Shown here: piece after piece, positions 27,162-35,336 of the stretch | Layout: each line of letters opens with the position of its first letter | Position numbering within the stretch: the stretch's first letter is position 1 | Source: Pandoraea eparura | Lineage (GTDB): Bacteria; Pseudomonadota; Gammaproteobacteria; Burkholderiales; Burkholderiaceae | DNA length: 52,326 nt | Reading direction: 5' to 3' | NCBI RefSeq assembly: GCF_902459725.1 | Contig: NZ_CABPSH010000019.1 | Span: 1 to 52,326 of the forward strand | Notes under the pieces: generated by a model | Database searches by the model: none | The model's input: only the letters and a program-made list of their open reading frames with translations | What the model was told of the DNA's origin: nothing | Translations under genes and position numbers: made by a program

Positions 27162-28199
27162 TCAGCGGCCGTGCATGCCGCGCTCCAGCGTATGCGCGTC
27201 GGGCAACTGGCCCAGCACGTGTGCTGCACGGCTGGCCGTGTTGACGATGATCGTATCGAGACGCCGGACCAACGTGTCGCGCTGCGCGTCGCTTAGCGGC
27301 ATGCCTTCGCACATGCGCTGCGCAACGACCGCGTCGTTGAGTTGGCCGAGCAGCGTCTGCGCGGCATGCAGCGTGCTCTCGTAGGGTAAGCGCACCGACT
27401 TGCGCAGCCATGGCGTCAAAACTTCGGCGCTGTAACGGGCCTTCTTGATGGTTATGCGCAACGCGTGCAACTGCTCGGTGTCGAGCATTGCCAACTGACG
27501 GCAATCCGGAAATAGGGCCATGTACTGGGCGCGAAGCATGTTACGCGCGTGTTTCGCGAACGCGCGGGGTCGCTTGCCAGGCGTACGCGAGGGCCGTCGC
27601 AACGCCCTGGCCGAGCGGATTTCGCCTCGGCCGTCGTGGCGAATGCCAAACGCCTGCAACAGCAGCGCATGCAGTGCCTGCTGACGCTCGCCGGTCAGCG
27701 CCTCGACCACTTGGGCGCGGGCATCGCGGCGCAGGTGTTCCACATGCGTGACCACTGCGGGCCAGTCGAAGTCGGGATAGTCGGCGCGTAGCGCGGGTAA
27801 GGTCGTTGTCGCCAGAACGTCCGTATCGCGCGTCGGCCCCATCGATTGCCCGAGCCAGCGCAGCTCCCCGTTCAATCGATGGTGCCAGCGCGGCTTGAGC
27901 CAAGGCGAAAACACATCGATCAACGCGCGCAGCCGGCGGACTGCAATTCTCAACTGATGCACGGCTTCGGCATCGATGGATGAGGGGCTGCCTGCATTCT
28001 CGCCAGTATTCGGTAGCGAGGGCCATTGCTGCAGGGTCAGCGCGGCGAGGTTGACGAGCAGGCCCGCGGCAGACATGCGTCGCATACGCCTGGCGCTGGA
28101 CGCTGCGCTCACCTGCGTGGCGGCCTGGCCGGCAGCGGGCGGTTCGTCAGGGGAGGCGGCGATGGCCGCTGGTGTCGCACATGTCATGTCACGCAACAT
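27162..28199 (-). CDS. CHAD domain-containing protein
   Basis: A 345-residue helical protein of the CHAD family, which binds inorganic polyphosphate in characterised members through rows of His, Arg and Lys. The characteristic HQLRIAVRRLRALIDVF (about residue 90) and the matching HALRITIKKARYSAEVL later show the two internal halves. The chain is Arg-rich. There is no attached CYTH domain. It ends 21 bp from cadA, tail to tail. The start is uncertain (28199 or 28187), neither with a strong ribosome site; a longer frame to 28472 is not supported. Confidence 0.85.
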   Translation of the reverse strand: MLRDMTCATPAAIAASPDEPPAAGQAATQVSAASSARRMRRMSAAGLLVNLAALTLQQWPSLPNTGENAGSPSSIDAEAVHQLRIAVRRLRALIDVFSPWLKPRWHHRLNGELRWLGQSMGPTRDTDVLATTTLPALRADYPDFDWPAVVTHVEHLRRDARAQVVEALTGERQQALHALLLQAFGIRHDGRGEIRSARALRRPSRTPGKRPRAFAKHARNMLRAQYMALFPDCRQLAMLDTEQLHALRITIKKARYSAEVLTPWLRKSVRLPYESTLHAAQTLLGQLNDAVVAQRMCEGMPLSDAQRDTLVRRLDTIIVNTASRAAHVLGQLPDAHTLERGMHGR

Positions 28200-28546
28200 A
28201 GCATAATTGCCCGGGCGCCAACCCTGAGACAGAGTGCGGTGCGACGGCGCGCCACAGGGGCCGCGCGAGGGCCGGCGATCGGCATTCGGCGAAGCTCGAT
28301 CCGCAATGGGTATCGGAGCGGCAGGCGCTAGGTTGTGCGCTTGGAGACAGGGGAAGACAACAGGAGAGTCATTGCCGCGCATGGGCGGGAAAAGAGGCGG
28401 GGAACCTCTCGTCGCGGGCGCCCGGTGTCCGAGCTGCGGTGTACAGGACACCCGCGAGGCGCGCAGCGTCACATCAGTCGTGGACCTCGCAAGAGGATGA
28501 CGTGACGCCTATCCATTGCCGCGCACCGCCGGGCGGTCATGCGAGC
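28200..28546. other. 347-bp intergenic region, no gene seen
   Basis: It lies between the CHAD start and the HU terminator and should carry the CHAD promoter. Open frames here are Gly/Arg-rich and without family features. Confidence 0.5.
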
Positions 28547-28577
28547 AAAAAAGATAGGCCGGCACGGAGGCCGGCCT
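28547..28577 (-). terminator. Rho-independent terminator of the HU gene
   Basis: AGGCCGGC (28556-28563) and GCCGGCCT (28570-28577) form an 8-bp stem with a 6-base loop. On the minus strand it is followed by a T-rich stretch (TATCTTTTTT). It lies 15 bp after the HU stop. Confidence 0.9.
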
Positions 28578-28591
28578 GCGCGCAACTGGTT

Positions 28592-28870
28592 TTACTTCTT
28601 GTTCACAGCGTCCTTGAACGCCTTGCCAGCCGTGAACTTCACGGTCTTGGCGGCCGGGATCTTGATCGCTTCGCCGGTCTTCGGGTTGCGGCCGGTACGT
28701 GCGGCGCGCTTGCCCGAACCGAACGAGCCGAAGCCGATCAACTGGACCGCGTCACCCTTGGCGACGGCCTTCTTGATGGTCTCGAGCAGAGTGTCGAGGG
28801 TTTCGCCAGTTTGCGCCTTGCTAGCACCCGTAACACCAGCGACGGCGTCGATCAGTTCCTGTTTGTTCAT
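28592..28870 (-). CDS. HU family nucleoid protein
   Basis: A 92-residue DNA-bending protein. The signature [20 protein letters not shown] with [11 protein letters not shown] is the HU arm region, and the N-terminal [20 protein letters not shown] is the dimer core. It binds DNA without strict sequence specificity. The start at 28870 has AAGGGAAA before it; an upstream in-frame extension is rejected on family length. A strong terminator follows, so it is monocistronic. HU-alpha versus HU-beta naming cannot be settled here. Confidence 0.95.
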   Translation of the reverse strand: MNKQELIDAVAGVTGASKAQTGETLDTLLETIKKAVAKGDAVQLIGFGSFGSGKRAARTGRNPKTGEAIKIPAAKTVKFTAGKAFKDAVNKK

Positions 28871-29246
28871 GTGTGTTTCCCTTGAGAGGTGGTGAATACC
28901 GGCGACAACTCTAACACTTTCGCCATTTGACGAGTGTCGGTGTTGTATCCGCGCCATAAGGCACGCGGCAAGCGCCAGAATGGCGCCGTCGCGATGCGTC
29001 ACGCGAAACCAATCTGAAGATCCATTCCGTCACGCTTCGAGACGGCCTCGGCACTGGCCGGGCAGGCGCATTATAGAGCCTTCGACGGGCTGTGGGCCAG
29101 TCCTGACAACGGTTTGCGGCGATTTTGTTGCGCGATGCCGCGTACTTTCTTGTTCTTGGTGATAAAAACCCGGTAACTGTGGGCATCTCCGGTCATGCCA
29201 TCGCGCAATCCCTTGCTGGGCGGGCTTTGGGGGTTTCCCTAGCTGG
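28871..29246. other. 376-bp intergenic region upstream of HU
   Basis: It holds the HU promoter on the minus strand. Beyond weak inverted repeats around the ACAAC...GTTGT pair (28904-28946) I see no gene, RNA or clear operator. Confidence 0.45.
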
Positions 29247-29303
29247 TTGGGGCTTGCGTACCTGCGCGACTTTTGGTTGACGTCACCTCCGCTTTATCCG
29301 GGA

Positions 29304-29579
29304 CTCCACATCGCGCGGCCCGGCATGCTTGCGTGCGCACGCGTTGATACCGCGCGCGCCCTGCGCCGCGCGATCGCCACGATCAATGGCTGGACGCCGC
29401 CGCCCGACGCCGTCATCGCGACCGGCGACCTGGTTGACGCGCCATATCCATCGGAATACGAAGTACTTCACGCGTGTCTGGCGGCGTTGAGGTTGCCCGT
29501 CTATCTGGTCGTCGGCAACCACGACGACCGGCAAGGACTGCGCGACGCGTTTCCAGCGCATGCCTATCTGCGCATGGGG
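29304..29579 (+). pseudogene. Relic of a CpdA-like metallophosphoesterase
   Basis: The frame encodes a recognisable middle part of a calcineurin-like phosphodiesterase: LHIARPGMLACARVDTARAL, ATGDLVDAP and VVGNHDDRQGLRDAF carry the GDLV and GNHD metal-binding motifs. The expected N-terminal Asp-x-His motif is broken, since the codons before LHIARPG read PG rather than SD, and no methionine start with a ribosome site precedes it. After about AYLRMG the similarity stops, so the C-terminal half with the remaining His ligands is missing. The open frame continues to 29933 without family features. I read it as a truncated, dead gene; the reading is from motifs only. Confidence 0.7.
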
Positions 29580-29883
29580 GTGGCGACAACGCTTGCCGTG
29601 ACACGCGTCGCTTCGTTGCGCAGCAACATGCCCGACGACACGGCATCGGCGCGCGATTCCGCCAAAACCCCTGCCTTGCGATGGGGACAAATGAAAGCAA
29701 TTCCTGTTTGGGGTAAAATAATGGAGTTTTCCCGCCCAAAACCGAAAGTGCGTCCATCCGGCGTGCCCAGGGCCCGGGCATCGGGGCCATCAAGGACGGC
29801 TCGTGTACACGCATGTCAGGCGAATCGGGCGTCAGCTCCGCCGATGTGCTGCGCCGCCGCCCGCCGTCATACGTCAAGCCAAT

Positions 29884-30654
29884 ATGAGTACTCAGAATCA
29901 ACAGACCGTGCTGGAAGTCCATCACTGGACTGATACGTTGTTCAGCTTCAAGACCACTCGAGACGCGTCGTTCCGTTACGTCAATGGCCAGTTCACGATG
30001 ATCGGGCTGGAAGTGGAAGGCAAACCGCTGCTGCGCGCCTACAGCATGGCGAGCGCGAATTACGAGGAAGAGCTGGAGTTCCTGAGCATCAAGGTGCAGG
30101 ACGGTCCGCTGACCTCGCGTCTGCAACACTTGAAGCCGGGCGACAAGGTCATTGTCGGGCGCAAGCCGACCGGCACGCTCATCGACGACAACCTGCTGCC
30201 TGGCAAGAACCTTTATCTGCTCTCGACGGGCACGGGCCTCGCGCCGTTCATGAGCATCATCCGCGACCCGGAAGTCTACGACCGCTACGAGCACATCATC
30301 TTGGTGCACGGCTGCCGCTTCACCAGCGAACTCGCGTACCGCGATCTGATCACGCAGCACCTGCCTGCGCACGAGTATCTGGGCGAGTACGTCCGCGACA
30401 AGCTGATCTACTATCCGACGGTAACGCGCGAAGAGTTCGAAAACCAGGGCCGTATCACGGAGCTGGTCGAGTCGGGCAAGATGTTCACGGACATCGGCCT
30501 GCCGGAATTCTCACCGGAGAACGACCGCATCATGCTGTGCGGCAGCCCGGCGATGCTCAAGGACACCCGCGAGCTGCTGGAAAAGCGTGGCTTCGTCGAA
30601 GGCCACAACCACGCGCCGGGGCACTACCTCGTTGAGCGTGCGTTCGTCGGCTAA
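29884..30654 (+). CDS. fpr: Ferredoxin/flavodoxin-NADP+ reductase
   Basis: A 256-residue FAD enzyme that exchanges electrons between NADPH and ferredoxin or flavodoxin. The FAD motif RAYSMAS is at 51-57, the NADP motif STGTGLAPF in the middle, and the short C terminus ends VERAFVG, as in bacterial subclass I FPRs. The start at 29884 (MSTQNQQTV) fits the family; a longer frame from 29803 runs into the relic region. It stands alone between the relic and the shared terminator. Likely roles are oxidative stress defence and iron-sulfur metabolism. Confidence 0.93.
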   Translation: MSTQNQQTVLEVHHWTDTLFSFKTTRDASFRYVNGQFTMIGLEVEGKPLLRAYSMASANYEEELEFLSIKVQDGPLTSRLQHLKPGDKVIVGRKPTGTLIDDNLLPGKNLYLLSTGTGLAPFMSIIRDPEVYDRYEHIILVHGCRFTSELAYRDLITQHLPAHEYLGEYVRDKLIYYPTVTREEFENQGRITELVESGKMFTDIGLPEFSPENDRIMLCGSPAMLKDTRELLEKRGFVEGHNHAPGHYLVERAFVG

Positions 30655-30671
30655 GCCGTCGGCACGTTGCC

Positions 30672-30730
30672 GCACGGCAGCGCTTGCTGCCGTGGGATAA
30701 AAAAAACCGCTCGATCGAGCGGTTTTTTTT
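30672..30730. terminator. Double hairpin, bidirectional terminator of fpr and aceA
   Basis: A 9-bp stem CACGGCAGC/GCTGCCGTG (30673-30694) is followed by CCGCTC-GATC-GAGCGG (30707-30722), flanked by eight A on the left (30699-30706) and eight T on the right (30723-30730). The second stem therefore works as a terminator in both directions. Confidence 0.95.
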
Positions 30731-30735
30731 CGTCA

Positions 30736-32316
30736 TCAGAACTGGTTCATGGTGTTGTCTTTGCCCGCCGCCTTGAGGGCTGCGGCGCCGCTGAAATACT
30801 CCTTGTGGTCGTCACCGATGTCCGAGCCGGACATGTTCTGGTGCTTGACGCAGGCGATGCCTTCACGAATTTCCTTGCGCTGCACGCCAGCCACATACCC
30901 CAGCATGCCCTGGTCGCCGAAGTATTCCTTGGCCAGATTGTCGGTCGACAGGGCCGCGGTGTGGTACGTCGGCAGCGTAATCAGGTGGTGGAAGATACCC
31001 GCTTCGCGCGAGGCATCGGCCTGGAAGGTGCGAATTTTTTCGTCGGCAAGCGTAGCCAGTTCCGAGTGATCGTATTCCTCGCTCATCAGTTGGCCGCGTT
31101 CGTACGCCGAAACATCCTTGCCGGCCGCCTTCATCGCGTCATACGCCTGCTGACGGAAGTTCAGGGTCCAGTTGAACGACGGGCTGTTGTTGTACACCAG
31201 CTTGGCGTTCGGGATGACCTTGCGAATCTCGCTGACCATGCCGGCGATCTGGGCGATATGCGGCTTTTCGGTTTCGATCCACAGCAGGTCGGCGCCGTTT
31301 TGCAGTGCGGTGATGGAATCCAGAACGCAGCGTGCTTCACCCGTGCCGGCGCGGAACTGGAACAGGTTGCTGGGCAGGCGCTTCGGACGCAGCAGCTTGC
31401 CGTCGCGCTTGATGACGACGTCACCGTTGCCCAGAGCGTCGGCCGCAATCTCGTCGCAATCGAGGAACGAGTTGTATTGGTCGCCCAGGTCGCCCGGCGT
31501 GTGGGTCACGGCGATCTGCTTGGTCAGGCCGGCGCCCAGCGAGTCGGTACGGGACACGATGATGCCGTCGTCCACGCCCAGTTCCAGGAACGCGTAGCGG
31601 ATGGCGCGGATCTTGGCCAGGAAGTCTTCATGCGGCACGGTGACCTTGCCATCCTGGTGGCCGCATTGCTTCTCGTCGGACACCTGGTTCTCGATCTGAA
31701 TGCAGCAGGCGCCCGCTTCGATGAACTGCTTGGCCAGCAGGTAGGTCGCTTCGGCGTTGCCGAACCCCGCGTCGATGTCGGCGATGATGGGCACGACGTG
31801 CGTGACGTGGTTGTCGATCTTTTCCTGGATGGCGGCCTTGGCAGCGCCTTCGGCGGCGTCGAGTTGGCGGAACAGGCCGCCCAGTTCACGGGCGTCGGCT
31901 TGGCGCAGGAACGTGTACAGCTCGCGGATCAGCGCGGTGACCGAGGTCTTTTCGTGCATCGACTGGTCCGGCAGCGGACCGAACTCGGAGCGCAGCGCGG
32001 CGACCATCCAACCCGACAGGTAGAGGTAGCGGCGCTCGGTGCTGTTGAAGTGCTTCTTGATGGAGATCATCTTTTGCTGGCCGATGAAACCGTGCCAGCA
32101 GCCCAGCGACTGGGTGTACTTCGCCGGATCGGCATCATAGGCGGCCATGTCGGCACGCATGATCTTGGCGGTGTACTTGGCGATGTCGAGGCCCGTCTTG
32201 AACTTGTTCTGGGCGCGCATGCGAGCGGCATATTCGGGGTTGATGGCATTCCAGGCGCTGCCTTGTTGTTCCTTCAAACCAGCCACTGCATTGATGTCGT
32301 CTTGATACTGAGTCAT
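30736..32316 (-). CDS. aceA: Isocitrate lyase
   Basis: A 526-residue glyoxylate-cycle enzyme that splits isocitrate into glyoxylate and succinate. The active-site loop is KQCGHQDGK with Cys218 and His220, the variant seen in the longer (~530-residue) class of isocitrate lyases rather than the KKCGH of E. coli. Other family segments are ADIDAGFGNAEATY and VSRTDSLGAGL. The start has AGGAGA before it. No malate synthase gene lies nearby. An AT-rich upstream region with a clear operator suggests tight carbon-source control. Confidence 0.95.
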   Translation of the reverse strand: MTQYQDDINAVAGLKEQQGSAWNAINPEYAARMRAQNKFKTGLDIAKYTAKIMRADMAAYDADPAKYTQSLGCWHGFIGQQKMISIKKHFNSTERRYLYLSGWMVAALRSEFGPLPDQSMHEKTSVTALIRELYTFLRQADARELGGLFRQLDAAEGAAKAAIQEKIDNHVTHVVPIIADIDAGFGNAEATYLLAKQFIEAGACCIQIENQVSDEKQCGHQDGKVTVPHEDFLAKIRAIRYAFLELGVDDGIIVSRTDSLGAGLTKQIAVTHTPGDLGDQYNSFLDCDEIAADALGNGDVVIKRDGKLLRPKRLPSNLFQFRAGTGEARCVLDSITALQNGADLLWIETEKPHIAQIAGMVSEIRKVIPNAKLVYNNSPSFNWTLNFRQQAYDAMKAAGKDVSAYERGQLMSEEYDHSELATLADEKIRTFQADASREAGIFHHLITLPTYHTAALSTDNLAKEYFGDQGMLGYVAGVQRKEIREGIACVKHQNMSGSDIGDDHKEYFSGAAALKAAGKDNTMNQF

Positions 32317-32854
32317 GTGCTTCTCCTGAGAGCCAAGCGCGTGTGAATAAAGGGTTCAGCGTGTCGCCCCCGTTTGTAGAAGCGAACTGCATGACAAAAT
32401 AGTAGCGCTGTTTGATGGGAATTGCTCAAGTCTTATATAAGACATAAGACTTAATTTATTGTTATTTTTCAATGGGATGCGCGATAGATTTCGCAATTTG
32501 AAACATGTTTTCGAGTGACGAAAATATGAGGCTTCGAAAATCCGAAGGATATTCCATGATATGAAATGCCCTTTCGTTTGCTGAAGTCGGAACAGCTGCG
32601 GATGGCGTGAGCGACGAGCGCTGGCGGAAGGATGTCGCGGGCGTGTGTTGAGACGACGCGAGTGTCGAACGCGCGATGAGGGGGCGCGATGAGGGGGTGC
32701 GATCCGATGCGGGATCACGCGCGCTACGGAGGTCGACAGACGGACCCGGCTGGGGCTTGATCGCGTCGGGAGGCGAATTTGGAAGGTGAATGCCCAGCGA
32801 TCGACGCACGGCCGGTCCAGCGCGTGTCGGCGTGGCCTTGCGTACGACGCGTGG
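32317..32854 (-). promoter_or_regulatory. AT-rich control region of aceA with strong inverted repeats
   Basis: Upstream of aceA are AAGTCTTAT (32429-32437), ATAAGAC (32438-32444) and ATAAGACTT (32445-32453): outer arms pair over 9 bp, and the first two sites also form the perfect GTCTTATATAAGAC. A second inverted repeat TTTTCG-AGTGA-CGAAAA is at 32508-32524. The stretch 32430-32560 is much more AT-rich than the rest of the window. A duplicated 13-mer (GCGATGAGGGGG type) lies near 32674-32700. No further gene is seen in the 538 bp. Confidence 0.75.
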
Positions 32855-34441
32855 CTAGGGCTTGGCGCTCAGGTCGACGGTGGTATTGGGTGTCGAGGCG
32901 GTGGGCGTCGCCACGGGGCGTGCCCACACGCTGTTCGGATCGCCACTGCGGGCACGTTTCCAGGTCGCGCGCGCGAACAGCGCAAAGCCGCCCGCGCAGA
33001 CGATGGCGATGAGGTCAACGCCGGCCAGCACCCAATCGTGCGCAGCGATCGTGCGTATGAGATTGTCCGGCGTGAGCGCGGCGTCGGCGGCCGGTATGGC
33101 GAGGCAGGCGAGCGCCGTCGCCGCGAGCAGTCCCGTGGCCGCTACCGCTGGCGCTGCGAGCGCGGCGAAAAGCACCGAGGCGGCGAGCGTAGCGACGAAG
33201 ATCGAGAGCGCGGTCATGTCCGGTGCCACGACCGCCCCGACGAAAGCCGCGGCAATCCCCAGGCATGTGCCGAGAAACACCCCGGCGGTAGCCTTGGCCA
33301 TCCCGCGCAGATGGGCGGGTTGTGTCGCTGCGTTGCGCTTGCGACGCGATTCGAGCCAGAGCAGGTTGCCACTGTACACAAGCACCGCGCCCATCAGGCC
33401 GAGCACGAAGTACACCCAACGCATGGCGTCGCCCGCGAAGTTGCCGAAGTGGGCGCCATAGATCATGCTCAGCACCGCGTGGTTGGTGTCCCGTGCGCCG
33501 GGACTGTGCTGACCGACGATCGCCCCATCGTTCAGGCGCACGGCCACGGCTGAGAAGACGCCCAGCGAGTCGCTGGCCTCGCCATAAACCTCGGCCACCG
33601 CGTCCGGCTTGCCGTAACGGGTCCACGCCACGGCAGTCGCCTCCATGCCGGGCGCCGCGTGCTCCGCGCGGGCGAGCACGGCGGCCAGGCCGAGCGGCTT
33701 GCCGTCGACCGGCGCGATCGTTGCCGGCACTGCGCCGGTTATCTGCGGAATCTGCGAAAGCAACTTGTCATCGAACGTCACGACGTTGAAGGCCATCATC
33801 AGCGGCAGGAGGAGGCACAACAGCGCCCCCGTCAGCGCGAAGACAATATGAAACGGCAGACTCAGCACGCCGATGGCGTTGTGCGCGTCTTGCCAGAAGC
33901 GCTTGAGGTTGCGTCCCGGGCGTAGCGCAAAGAGGTCTCGTGTCATGCGCGGCAGATGCACGATCACGCCTGAGATCAATGCCATACCGTAGAACAGCGA
34001 CACCACGCCCATCAGGTACAGGCCGTAGGTCGGGATCGAGAGCGAATAGTGCAGCGCATTGATTGTGCCCGACAGGCCGGGGCGCGCATCGCCGATCACG
34101 AGCGACGGCGCGGCGCCTTCGGCGCTCGGACGCAAGCGTGCCTGTTGCCATTCGCCGTTCGGTTCCTGCCAGTAGGCAAAGGGCGTCGGTGAGTGATTGG
34201 GCAACACCACGCCCATCTGTTCGCGCGCGGCGGGGAATTGCGCACGGACCCTGTCGGCGAGCTGTTCCGTTTGCGCGAGCGAGAGCGGCGCATGACGCGT
34301 GGCGGGCTGCTCCCAGCGTTCGATCTCGTGATGGAAGACGGTCAGGGCGCCGCCGAGCATGGCGACAAACAGCGCGAAGCCGGCGACGATGCCGGCCCAC
34401 GTATGGACACTCAGATATTGACGAAGGGTTTGGGCGCGCAT
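32855..34441 (-). CDS. PepSY-associated transmembrane protein (putative siderophore-iron reductase)
   Basis: A 528-residue inner-membrane protein with a PepSY_TM architecture. The first helix is in VHTWAGIVAGFALFVAMLGG, with the following VFHHEIERWEQ typical of the family; a second helix pair lies near 180-240 and further helices in the C-terminal half. FoxB/FegB-like relatives reduce ferric siderophores in the periplasm or help release iron. It is the last gene of a three-gene operon with DUF3649- and DUF3325-like proteins. Iron reduction is inference from family and context. Confidence 0.85.
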   Translation of the reverse strand: MRAQTLRQYLSVHTWAGIVAGFALFVAMLGGALTVFHHEIERWEQPATRHAPLSLAQTEQLADRVRAQFPAAREQMGVVLPNHSPTPFAYWQEPNGEWQQARLRPSAEGAAPSLVIGDARPGLSGTINALHYSLSIPTYGLYLMGVVSLFYGMALISGVIVHLPRMTRDLFALRPGRNLKRFWQDAHNAIGVLSLPFHIVFALTGALLCLLLPLMMAFNVVTFDDKLLSQIPQITGAVPATIAPVDGKPLGLAAVLARAEHAAPGMEATAVAWTRYGKPDAVAEVYGEASDSLGVFSAVAVRLNDGAIVGQHSPGARDTNHAVLSMIYGAHFGNFAGDAMRWVYFVLGLMGAVLVYSGNLLWLESRRKRNAATQPAHLRGMAKATAGVFLGTCLGIAAAFVGAVVAPDMTALSIFVATLAASVLFAALAAPAVAATGLLAATALACLAIPAADAALTPDNLIRTIAAHDWVLAGVDLIAIVCAGGFALFARATWKRARSGDPNSVWARPVATPTASTPNTTVDLSAKP

Positions 34442-34451
34442 TGAACGATCC

Positions 34452-34706
34452 TTACCCGACGGCGCGCGCTAACAGCAGCGCGGCCCAGGCGACGACGGTG
34501 GTGGCGCCAAGTCCAACCCACGCGTGTTTGGCGGTGCGGCTAGCGTAGGCGACGGCGCAGAGGCCAAGCCACAGGAGCGGGAAGAGGGCGATGACGGGTA
34601 TAACCGCCGTTTGCCAACCGGCTGGTGTCAGGAAGGCGATGGCGCCGCACAGCGCCATCGCGGCAAAGCCGCCGAGCACGAGGCCCGCGAAGGTTCTACT
34701 CCACAT
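34452..34706 (-). CDS. Small membrane protein, DUF3649-like
   Basis: An 84-residue protein with two to three hydrophobic helices (MWSRTFAGLVLGGFAAMALC opening). Size, topology and position between a DUF3325-like gene and the PepSY gene fit the DUF3649 family of iron-uptake operons. The start at 34706 follows GGAGA; its 5' end overlaps the upstream gene by 11 bp. Function is unknown. Confidence 0.75.
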   Translation of the reverse strand: MWSRTFAGLVLGGFAAMALCGAIAFLTPAGWQTAVIPVIALFPLLWLGLCAVAYASRTAKHAWVGLGATTVVAWAALLLARAVG

Positions 34707-34974
34707 GGGCGTCTCCACGCAGCCAGTGCCAGCCGCCCGCGGCATACGGCCAGAACAGCAGGCCGAAACACAGCGACATGAAGGCCGCCGCGATGCCGGC
34801 CGAGGCGCCTGCCGCCAGCCACCAGCAAACGAGGCAGGCAATGGCCGCCACCAGCGAGACCGACCGGGCGGGCTGTGCAGCCAAACGCTGTGCGCTCACA
34901 CGCTGGTGGTCTGAGGTGAGATAGTAGGCACCGCCTGCCAGCCATGCCAGGGCAATCGCCAATCCAATCAACAT
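34696..34974 (-). CDS. Small membrane protein, DUF3325-like
   Basis: A 92-residue protein with three hydrophobic helices (MLIGLAIALAWLAGGAYYL, then two later) and a short polar loop DHQRVSAQRL. It heads the operon and overlaps the next gene. The family assignment comes from size, topology and the known DUF3325-DUF3649-PepSY order. A possible Fur box lies about 135 bp upstream. Confidence 0.72.
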   Translation of the reverse strand: MLIGLAIALAWLAGGAYYLTSDHQRVSAQRLAAQPARSVSLVAAIACLVCWWLAAGASAGIAAAFMSLCFGLLFWPYAAGGWHWLRGDAHVE

Positions 34975-35108
34975 GCTCGGGAATCACTGAAAAATGTGGC
35001 CTGCAAGCGGAGGCACCGCCCTGAGGCGACGCGGCTGGCGAGGCCGATCCGAAGACGGTTTGCGTCAAACGCTGCGGCCACGCATTTTTCAACGGCGATG
35101 CAAACGCT

Positions 35109-35125
35109 AACGAAAACGATTCGCA
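35109..35125 (-). promoter_or_regulatory. Possible Fur box upstream of the PepSY operon
   Basis: The minus strand reads TGCGAATCGTTTTCGTT, which agrees at 12 of 17 positions with the usual TGAGAATGATTCTCATT pattern. It sits in a short AT-rich island before an operon whose partners belong to iron uptake. Support is from pattern matching by eye only. Confidence 0.45.
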
Positions 35126-35206
35126 TTTATAACATGATTCGCCAGAATCCCGAAATAGCGCACCCGGAAATGGGGTGAGGCACCTGCCCGCACGGCCAGC
35201 GTGCGC

Positions 35207-35318
35207 GCAGGCGGCAGGCGGCAGGCGGCAAGCGCCAGGCGTTGGCCGTTAGCCGTCAAGCGGCAAGTCGCAAGTCGCAAGTCGCAAGTCGCAAGTCGCA
35301 AGTCGCAAGTCGCAAGCG
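35207..35318. repeat. Heptanucleotide repeat array, 16 units in register
   Basis: Three GCAGGCG copies (35207-35227) and GCAAGCG (35228-35234) are followed by four degenerate heptads and then seven perfect GCAAGTC copies (35263-35311) plus GCAAGCG. All units share one 7-bp register, which points to one old array partly decayed and partly freshly expanded. It lies between the PepSY operon's promoter and the stop of the FdhF/YdeP gene. Confidence 0.9.
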
Positions 35319-35336
35319 TCGGGCCGCCTCGCCTCA

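Noticed and set aside
29580-29883. Continuation of the metallophosphoesterase frame up to 29933
   Set aside because: After 29579 the residues lose similarity and become Arg/Pro/Ala-rich, and the frame runs into the fpr start.
30667-32346. A 559-residue open frame opposite aceA
   Set aside because: It is a mirror of high-GC codon bias in aceA, has no family motif, and crosses the bidirectional terminator.
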